Shown: piece after piece, positions 32,421 to 38,317 of the stretch | Layout of the letters: each line of letters begins with the position of its first letter | Position numbering within the stretch: position 1 is the first letter of the stretch | Source of the DNA: an uncultured Eubacteriales bacterium | GTDB lineage: Bacteria > Bacillota > Clostridia > Monoglobales > Monoglobaceae | Direction: 5' to 3' | Length of the DNA stretch: 38,317 bases | Assembly: GCA_905198865.1 (NCBI GenBank) | Contig: CAJKEB010000015.1 | Span: 1-38,317, forward strand | The notes under the pieces: model-generated | Seen by the model: the letters and a program-made list of their open reading frames with translations, nothing else | Database searches by the model: none | What the model was told of the DNA's origin: nothing | Made by a program: the position numbers and the translations under genes

Positions 32421-34265
32421 TATCAGAAATATTTGTCCGCTGAACGGCGGCAGGTTCACATGAACTACTGTTTCGGGAGTATCTGTATCAGTGTTTTCTG
32501 TCTCAAAATATACATCAGTGTGTCCGCATTCTGTGCTGCCGCTGTATATATCAAAGTCACTGTTAATCAAAAGCTCCGGCTTAATCTCACTGTCCATTCT
32601 GAACGAATAGTTTTCAACCGGGCAGTCTGAAAAGTTCAGCATAACAAGACATTTTCCGGTTGTATCATTGCCGCGTTCATATACAAAAAGCGCTCTGTCA
32701 CTTGTGCCGAGACAGTACCATTTGAAGTTGGCGCTGTTGTACTCGCCGTTATATAGCGGTTCGTTATATAAGTACACCCGGTTTAAATCACGAATATATC
32801 TTTGGAACGAATCGTGCATAGGATATTTTTGCAGGAACCAGTCCTGTTCCCTTGTTTCGTCCCATTCGCGGAACTGTCCTATCTCGTTTCCCATAAAGTT
32901 GAGTTTCTTTCCGGGGTGTGTATACATATACATGTATAACAAACGTGCCTGCGGGAACTTTTGCTCATAATCGCCCCACATTTTCTGGATTATGGTTGCC
33001 TTGCCGTGTACAACTTCATCGTGTGAGAGCGACAGCATATACAGCTCATTGTAGAAGTACAGCATCGAGAACGTCAGTCTGTCTACGTTGTTCGTACGCT
33101 CCATAGGGTGAAGCCTGAAAAAGTCGAGCGTATCGTTCATCCAACCCATATCCCATTTATAGTCAAAGCCGAGACCGTCATATTCAACGGGCGCTGTCAC
33201 CTTAAGATAGTTCGTGCTGTCCTCAGCAATAAGCATAATCCCCTTGTGCCGCAGCTTCAGACCGCTGTTCATGCTTTGAATAAACTCAACGGCACGCTTG
33301 TTGACGCCCCTCTCAGGCTCGCCCATCCAGAATATAGCTCTTGAAACAGCGTCAATTCTGAGTCCGTCAAAGTGATATTTTGTAATCCAGTAGTTCGCCG
33401 CCGACTGAAGCAGACTCCATACCTCGCCTTTGCCGAAGTTGAAGTTATAGCTGCCCCATTCGCTTTTGCCGACATGGTCATCAGGATATTCATAGAGAGC
33501 ACTGCCGTCAAATCGACCGAGTCCGTAACCGTCAACTGCGAAGTGAATAGGTACAAAATCAAGAATGACACCGATACCGTTTTGGTGCAGATGGTTAATC
33601 ATTTCCATCAGCTCATCTGATGAACCGTATCTCGATGTAGGACTAAAAAATCCGGTGCATTGATACCCCCACGACACATCAACGGGATGTTCTGTAATGG
33701 GCATCAGTTCAACATGAGTATAGCCGTTTTCTTTAAGATATGGCGCAAGCATTCTGCCAAGCTCGGTATATGTATACCATGAGTCATCGTCCGGCTTTTT
33801 CCAGGAGCCGGCATGGATTTCATATATGCTCACAGGCCGGTTATATCCTACGTCACGATTGCTTATCCACTCGCTGTCAGTGAACTTAAACTCATCAATA
33901 TCCCTGACTATAGACGCCCATTCGGGACGAAGCTCCATGCCGAAGCCGTAAGGATCTGCGTGTTCCGATACAACCTCCTGCGCTGGGCCGCCTTGCCTTG
34001 AATATATCCGGTATTTATACCTCATTCCGGGCTTTACTCCGGAAAACACGCCTTCAAAGACATTGGTAAAAGGATCTCTGTTTAGCCAATATTCCTCCCA
34101 GCCGCTGAAATCGCCGATAACGGCAACCCTTTCCGCTTTAGGAGCGTATAATCTGAAAATATAGCCGTTTTCGTGTTTGTGACAACCGAAAAACTCATAA
34201 TCGCAAAACGATTTTCCGCTGTAAAAGTCGTTGATGTCAAACTTATCGCAAGCGATACTATTCAC
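32418..34265 (-). CDS. glgB: 1,4-alpha-glucan branching enzyme
   Basis: Makes alpha-1,6 branches in glycogen. The start GTG 34265 is chosen because GGGG lies eight bases upstream; the in-frame GTG at 34274 overlaps that site. The 615-residue protein has an N-terminal CBM48-like domain (YEFFGCHKHENGYIFRLYAP, GDFSGW) and a GH13 barrel with GLRIDAV (nucleophile Asp305), the acid/base Glu348 in LIAEDSTN, and SLSHDE (Asp416 the third carboxylate). A beta-rich C-terminal domain follows. It lacks the extra N-terminal domain of long GlgB forms. No glgA, glgC, glgD or glgP lies nearby, so it stands apart from a glycogen operon. Confidence 0.94.
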   Translation of the reverse strand: MNSIACDKFDINDFYSGKSFCDYEFFGCHKHENGYIFRLYAPKAERVAVIGDFSGWEEYWLNRDPFTNVFEGVFSGVKPGMRYKYRIYSRQGGPAQEVVSEHADPYGFGMELRPEWASIVRDIDEFKFTDSEWISNRDVGYNRPVSIYEIHAGSWKKPDDDSWYTYTELGRMLAPYLKENGYTHVELMPITEHPVDVSWGYQCTGFFSPTSRYGSSDELMEMINHLHQNGIGVILDFVPIHFAVDGYGLGRFDGSALYEYPDDHVGKSEWGSYNFNFGKGEVWSLLQSAANYWITKYHFDGLRIDAVSRAIFWMGEPERGVNKRAVEFIQSMNSGLKLRHKGIMLIAEDSTNYLKVTAPVEYDGLGFDYKWDMGWMNDTLDFFRLHPMERTNNVDRLTFSMLYFYNELYMLSLSHDEVVHGKATIIQKMWGDYEQKFPQARLLYMYMYTHPGKKLNFMGNEIGQFREWDETREQDWFLQKYPMHDSFQRYIRDLNRVYLYNEPLYNGEYNSANFKWYCLGTSDRALFVYERGNDTTGKCLVMLNFSDCPVENYSFRMDSEIKPELLINSDFDIYSGSTECGHTDVYFETENTDTDTPETVVHVNLPPFSGQIFLI

Positions 34266-34321
34266 CAAAATCACCCCAATTTATATAATTTTGAGAGATA
34301 ATGTACTATCTTCTATTAGTT

Positions 34322-34350
34322 ATTATAAGACAAATTATGCCTGTGTTCAA
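34322..34350 (-). promoter_or_regulatory. Promoter of glgB
   Basis: On the minus strand TTGAAC (34345-34350) and TATAAT (34322-34327) are spaced by 17 bases, 57 bases upstream of the glgB start. Confidence 0.6.
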
Positions 34351-34437
34351 CCGACAATATTCATCAAATAGTCGTATATTGTAAATGAAAATAATATGCT
34401 TAAAATGACATGTGTCTTGTTCAGGAGCTGCCAAACC

Positions 34438-34466
34438 TTGACAAAATATGATAAATGTACTAATAT
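34438..34466 (+). promoter_or_regulatory. Upstream promoter P1 of aspS
   Basis: A perfect TTGACA (34438-34443) and TAATAT (34461-34466) are spaced by 17 bases. It is the first of two tandem promoters. Confidence 0.55.
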
Positions 34467-34475
34467 ATTTAGCGG

Positions 34476-34504
34476 TTGACATAAATTGTCTTGTATGATA
34501 AAAT
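34476..34504 (+). promoter_or_regulatory. Downstream promoter P2 of aspS
   Basis: A perfect TTGACA (34476-34481) and TAAAAT (34499-34504) are spaced by 17 bases, with TGA before the -10. It lies exactly 38 bases after P1. Confidence 0.65.
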
Positions 34505-34542
34505 ATTTATTATAAAAACAGAAGATGGGAAGGTTGCGTTTT

Positions 34543-35889
34543 ATGGAAATGCTGGATTTGACCCGATATACCGGGAAATATGATATAGAGGGCGTTATTG
34601 CCGGATTTGAGAGCGGCGAGATTAATGACGGGGATATTGTCGAAATCGAAGGTATGATTCATCGTATTCGTGCAATGAAGAAGTTTGCATTTTTTGTACT
34701 CAGAACCCCGAGAAATCTTGTTCAGTGCGTATATGAGCCTGCAGAGGGCGATAAGCCGATAAGCGAGTTCCATCAGGAGGACAGTGTTCGTCTTAAGGGT
34801 AAGCTCGTTAAGGATGAAAGAAGCGCACTCGGTTTTGAAATACACATTACAGAAATTCAGGTGCTTTCTTCGCCTGCAGATACACTTCCGATTGTCATAA
34901 ACAAGAAGAAGCTTGATTGTAATGTTGATATTAAGCTGGACTACCGTCCTGTTTCGCTCAGAAATCCGCATGAGCGTGCAGCGCTTAAGATTGTGGACGG
35001 AATTATAAATTCTTTCAGAATTTTCCTTCACGGTGAGGGCTTTACCGAGTTTGTTCCGCCGAAAATCGTTTCTGCCGGTGCAGAGGGCGGTGCGGATATG
35101 TTTGAGGTTGATTATTTCGGTGAAAAGGCTTTGCTTAACCAAAGTCCGCAGATGTATAAGCAGATGATGGTTGGCGTATTTAAGAAGGTATTTACCGTTG
35201 CTCCGGTGTTCAGAGCCGAAAAGCACAGCACTACACGTCATATTAACGAGTTTGAGGGTCTTGACCTTGAGATGGGATTTATTGAATCCTTTGAGGATAT
35301 AATGGCTGTTGAGGCAAGGTTCATGAAGTTTATGTTTGAATACTTAAACCAAAACTATGCACCTGAGCTTAATGAGCTTGGAGTTGAACTGCCTGAAATC
35401 AAGGATATACCGCAGTTTAAGTTCATGGAAATCAAAGAGATTATTGCGAAGAAGTATAACCGTGAGTTCAGAAACCCGAACGATTTAGACCCAGAAGAGG
35501 AGCGTCTGATTGGCGAATATGTAATGGAGGAGTATGGTTCTCCGCTTGTATTTGTAACGCATTACCCGTCTAAAAAGCGTCCGTTCTATGCGATGGATGA
35601 TCCTGAAAATCCGAAGTATACGCTGAGCTTTGACTTGCTTTTGAACGGAGCAGAAGTCACAACCGGCGGTCAGAGAATCCATGACTATCAAATGCAGCTC
35701 GATAAGATTAATGCAAGAGGTATGGATCCTGAAGAATTCAGTGACTTCCTTATGATGCACAAATACGGAATGCCGCCGCATGGCGGACTTGGTATCGGTC
35801 TTGAGAGGCTTGCAATGAAGCTTCTCGGCGTTGATAATATAAGAACCGTTACCGCTTTCCCGAGAGATATGGGAAGGATTAATCCGTAA
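34543..35889 (+). CDS. aspS: Aspartate--tRNA(Asn/Asp) ligase, archaeal-type
   Basis: Class II aminoacyl-tRNA synthetase that charges aspartate on tRNA; the archaeal-like form in Clostridia usually accepts tRNA-Asn too and works with GatCAB to make Asn-tRNA. The start ATG 34543 is preferred because GGAAGG lies nine bases upstream; an in-frame ATG at 34525 has no spacing. The 448-residue protein has an N-terminal OB-fold, the linker without the large bacterial GAD insertion, motif 2 FRAEKHSTTRH (223-233) and motif 3 GLGIGLERLAM (ending at 425). Missing the GAD domain separates it from the roughly 590-residue bacterial AspRS. The discriminating or non-discriminating state cannot be told by eye. 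No gat genes are nearby. Confidence 0.9.
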   Translation: MEMLDLTRYTGKYDIEGVIAGFESGEINDGDIVEIEGMIHRIRAMKKFAFFVLRTPRNLVQCVYEPAEGDKPISEFHQEDSVRLKGKLVKDERSALGFEIHITEIQVLSSPADTLPIVINKKKLDCNVDIKLDYRPVSLRNPHERAALKIVDGIINSFRIFLHGEGFTEFVPPKIVSAGAEGGADMFEVDYFGEKALLNQSPQMYKQMMVGVFKKVFTVAPVFRAEKHSTTRHINEFEGLDLEMGFIESFEDIMAVEARFMKFMFEYLNQNYAPELNELGVELPEIKDIPQFKFMEIKEIIAKKYNREFRNPNDLDPEEERLIGEYVMEEYGSPLVFVTHYPSKKRPFYAMDDPENPKYTLSFDLLLNGAEVTTGGQRIHDYQMQLDKINARGMDPEEFSDFLMMHKYGMPPHGGLGIGLERLAMKLLGVDNIRTVTAFPRDMGRINP

Positions 35890-36044
35890 GTTTATTTGTA
35901 ATTCTTGATTGCAGAAAAAGTTGTTAAGTTTGGAAAAATCAGTTAGTCAGTTGTTGCATGCTAAGTTGTGAACTCGGCATATGCTGTATTATTTTAAAAA
36001 AATAAAATATAATAAATACAAAATAAACATCGGAGGGTTATATC

Positions 36045-38210
36045 ATGAAAGACAAGATTTTCGGTGTATTACAGCGTGTTGGACGTTCATTTATGCTGCC
36101 TATTGCGATTTTACCCGTCGCAGGACTGTTCCTCGGCATTGGTGCTTCATTCAGTAATGAAACCATGCTCAGAGCATATGGCTTGTGGGAAATGATGGGT
36201 GAAGGTACGTGGATCTATACTTTCTTTAAGGTATTGAACGCAGCAGGTCAGGTAGTATTTGATAATCTGCCTCTGCTTTTCGCAATGGGTGTAGCTATCG
36301 GTATGGCAAAAAAAGAGAAATCCGTGGCAGCGCTGTCCGCTACAGTCGCGTTTTTGATTATGCACGCGACTATCGGCGCGCTTATCGACGCCTCAGGTAT
36401 GGATACCTCGCTCCAGGGAGCAACCGCTTCGGTTTTAGGTATTACATCGCTTCAGATGGGTGTTTTCGGCGGTATAATAGTCGGACTGGGTGTTGCGGCT
36501 CTGCATAATAAGTTCTATAAGATTCAGCTGCCGCAGATGCTTTCGTTCTTCGGCGGAACAAGATTTGTTCCTATTGTTTCTTCGGTAGTATATCTGTTTG
36601 TCGGAATACTGATGTTTTTCGTATGGCCGTATATACAAATCGCTATCAGCACAATAGGCAATCTGGTCAGAGTTTCGGGATATATCGGTACATTTATTTA
36701 CGGAACGATTGAGCGTGCGCTTATCCCGTTCGGACTTCATCATGTTTTCTACATGCCGTTCTGGCAGACCGATCTTGGAGGGACTATGCAAATCGGAGGA
36801 CAGGTGGTTGCCGGAGCGCAGAATATTTTCTTCGCTCAGCTCGGAGACCCGAGTACTACGAACTTCAGTGTTGAAGCAACGCGTTTCATGACAGGAAAGT
36901 TCCCGTTTATGATTTTCGGACTGCCTGGTGCGGCTCTGGCAATGTACAAGTGCGCAAAACCAAACAAGAAAAAGGTTGTAGGCGGTTTGCTTTTGTCGGC
37001 TTCTCTTACAGCAATTGTTACCGGCATAACTGAGCCGCTTGAGTTTACATTTTTGTTTGTTGCTCCGCTGCTTTATGTTATTCACTGTGTACTTGCCGGT
37101 ATCTCATTCATGCTCATGCATCTGCTCAATGTCACGGTCGGCATGACATTCTCCGGCGGTCTTATTGACTTGATTTTGTTCGGCGTTTTGCAGGGAACAA
37201 AGACAAATTGGTATCTGATACCGCTTGTTGGAGTATTTTACTTCGCAATCTACTACTTTGTATTCAAGTTCGTGATTGTAAAGCTTAATCTTAAGACGCC
37301 GGGACGTGAAAGCGACTTTGAGGAGCCGAAGCTCTATACACGCGCTGATATGAATTCCAAGAACATGGCAAATGCGATGGTTCAAGGCTTAAGTGATGAT
37401 GACAAAAAGAGTGCGCTTATCACATATGGTCTCGGCGGTGCAGTGAATATAAGCGATGTTGACTGCTGTGCAACAAGACTTCGTGTTACGGTTTATAACG
37501 GCAAGCTGGTAAAAGAATCTGCATTGAAGCAGAGCGGCGCCGCAGGCGTTATTATAAAAGGCAACGGAGTACAGGTAATTTACGGACCGACCGTTACTGT
37601 AGTAAAGTCAAATCTTGATGACTTCCTGGGCAGTCCTCTTGCACAAAATGTCGATGAGATATTCGATGCTGAGGCTTCACAGCAACCGCAGGGTCCTCTG
37701 CCGCAAGATTCGGCAGCGTCCGAGAATAAATCAGATTCCGGCAGTGATGCTGAGGGTATTGTAATTTTAGCACCTGAAAACGGTAAGGTTGTAAAGCTCG
37801 GTGATGTTCCGGACGATGTTTTCGCCGGTGAAATCCTCGGCAAGGGAGTTGCCATTGAACCAACAGACGGCAAAGTCCTGTCACCGGTAAACGGCAAGGT
37901 CGGTGCGGTTTTTGATACAAAGCATGCCATTGGTTTGATTGCCGATAACGGTGCTGAGCTGTTTATTCATGTAGGTATTGATACCGTTAAGCTGAACGGA
38001 AAGCACTATACCTGCAATCTTGAAAAGGACAGCGAGGTTAAGATAGGTGACACACTTATCGAATTTGACATGGAAGCAATCAAGTCGGAGGGCTATCCGG
38101 TTATCACACCAATAATAATCAGTAATGCAGACAACTATTCTGATATAGAAAGCATACCGGCTCCCGGAAGCGATGTGAAGCAGGGCGAACCGTTACTGCG
38201 CCTTAAGTAA
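36045..38210 (+). CDS. ptsG: PTS system glucose-type permease, IICBA fusion
   Basis: Imports and phosphorylates a hexose, probably glucose or a related sugar, using phosphate from HPr. The 721-residue protein is a fusion. A membrane IIC domain (about 1-415) carries GITEPLEF (327-334). A IIB domain (about 445-525) has the phospho-cysteine in CATRLR (Cys475). A linker rich in Gln, Ser and Pro (about 545-570) leads to a IIA-Glc domain with His627 in TKHAIG and the phospho-histidine His642 in FIHVGIDTV. All phosphorylation residues are intact. GGAGGG supports the start. Specificity for glucose over N-acetylglucosamine is an inference. No obvious RAT antiterminator site or cre box was found upstream. 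Confidence 0.92.
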   Translation: MKDKIFGVLQRVGRSFMLPIAILPVAGLFLGIGASFSNETMLRAYGLWEMMGEGTWIYTFFKVLNAAGQVVFDNLPLLFAMGVAIGMAKKEKSVAALSATVAFLIMHATIGALIDASGMDTSLQGATASVLGITSLQMGVFGGIIVGLGVAALHNKFYKIQLPQMLSFFGGTRFVPIVSSVVYLFVGILMFFVWPYIQIAISTIGNLVRVSGYIGTFIYGTIERALIPFGLHHVFYMPFWQTDLGGTMQIGGQVVAGAQNIFFAQLGDPSTTNFSVEATRFMTGKFPFMIFGLPGAALAMYKCAKPNKKKVVGGLLLSASLTAIVTGITEPLEFTFLFVAPLLYVIHCVLAGISFMLMHLLNVTVGMTFSGGLIDLILFGVLQGTKTNWYLIPLVGVFYFAIYYFVFKFVIVKLNLKTPGRESDFEEPKLYTRADMNSKNMANAMVQGLSDDDKKSALITYGLGGAVNISDVDCCATRLRVTVYNGKLVKESALKQSGAAGVIIKGNGVQVIYGPTVTVVKSNLDDFLGSPLAQNVDEIFDAEASQQPQGPLPQDSAASENKSDSGSDAEGIVILAPENGKVVKLGDVPDDVFAGEILGKGVAIEPTDGKVLSPVNGKVGAVFDTKHAIGLIADNGAELFIHVGIDTVKLNGKHYTCNLEKDSEVKIGDTLIEFDMEAIKSEGYPVITPIIISNADNYSDIESIPAPGSDVKQGEPLLRLK

Positions 38211-38230
38211 TATGTAATAAATAAAACTGG

Positions 38231-38266
38231 ACTGCTGCGTTAATCGCAGCAGTTCTTGTTTTGTAA
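38231..38266 (+). terminator. Intrinsic terminator of the PTS gene
   Basis: ACTGCTGCG (38231-38239) and CGCAGCAGT (38245-38253) form a perfect nine-pair stem around TTAAT, followed by TCTTGTTTTG. Confidence 0.85.
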
Positions 38267-38280
38267 TAAAAATTATAGTT

Positions 38281-38317
38281 TATGAGCCCCCTCAGTCGCC
38301 TGCGGCGACAGCTCCCC
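38281..38317. repeat. Dispersed palindromic repeat, copy 2 (cut by window end)
   Basis: Reverse-complemented, this end matches the second half of the repeat at 29283-29332 (GGGGAG, TGTC, GACTGAG, GGGGCT, ATA). It contains a perfect GTCGCC/GGCGAC hairpin around TGC. The rest of the element lies beyond the window. Confidence 0.6.

Noticed and set aside
35890..36044. Antiterminator (RAT) or cre site before the PTS gene
   Set aside because: The 155-base leader has a weak GCATGC/GCATATGC repeat but no RAT-like stem overlapping a terminator and no convincing cre consensus.
1..38317. CRISPR array, rRNA, insertion sequence or phage attachment site
   Set aside because: No regularly spaced direct repeats, no rRNA-like sequence, no transposase or integrase, and no duplicated tRNA end near tRNA-Ser were seen.

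Overview
The window looks like a chromosomal segment of an anaerobic, low-to-mid-GC Bacillota, most likely class Clostridia (perhaps a gut Oscillospirales-type lineage). The grounds are the der-plsY-gpsA order, GGAGG-type ribosome binding sites with several TTG starts, sigma-A-like promoters, a BofC-like protein, an archaeal-type Asp-tRNA(Asn) ligase, small proteins of clostridial families (TIGR04076, DUF6774-like) and a preQ1-I-type riboswitch. The genus cannot be named from sequence alone. No rRNA, CRISPR array, phage module or insertion sequence was seen.

Layout. 1-306: a stranded AIM24-like N-terminus and the der promoter. 307-3379: operon der-plsY-gpsA (ribosome biogenesis and phospholipid precursors), closed by a terminator. 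3492-7743: a class A penicillin-binding protein, a divergent BofC-like membrane protein, and a hybrid histidine kinase that lacks the phospho-accepting histidine. 7897-12694: uvrB-uvrA, overlapping by 8 bases. 12767-17157: a looser accessory stretch with a 54-residue protein, a lone AAA ATPase, a PAS protein, a TIGR04076 protein, a MATE transporter and a voltage-sensor potassium channel. 17304-17392: tRNA-Ser(CGA). 17505-21080: a heterodimeric ABC exporter with one degenerate ATP site. 21187-22443: a lipoprotein and uracil-DNA glycosylase. 22582-26082: a phosphohexomutase-like protein whose active-site loops are eroded, then RNase J behind a long structured leader. 26099-29219: a complete preQ1 (queuosine precursor) operon, queD-queE-folE-queC-queF, preceded by a candidate preQ1-I riboswitch and intrinsic terminator. 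29418-38210: apgM, purA plus an unknown small basic protein, glgB (opposite strand), aspS and a glucose-type PTS IICBA permease. The window ends inside a copy of a dispersed palindromic repeat also present at 29283.

How it works together. The clearest pathway is GTP to preQ1: FolE, QueD, QueE, QueC and QueF supply each step, and the leader can plausibly sense the product and stop transcription, because its 3' pseudoknot strand can also pair with the left arm of the downstream terminator. uvrBA and ung form a DNA-repair theme; the PTS permease, ApgM and GlgB form a carbohydrate theme. The most unusual items are the queuosine switch, the dead-looking phosphohexomutase upstream of RNase J, the Asn-rich N-terminus of RNase J and the His-less hybrid kinase. 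I see no evidence for a new defence or mobile system.
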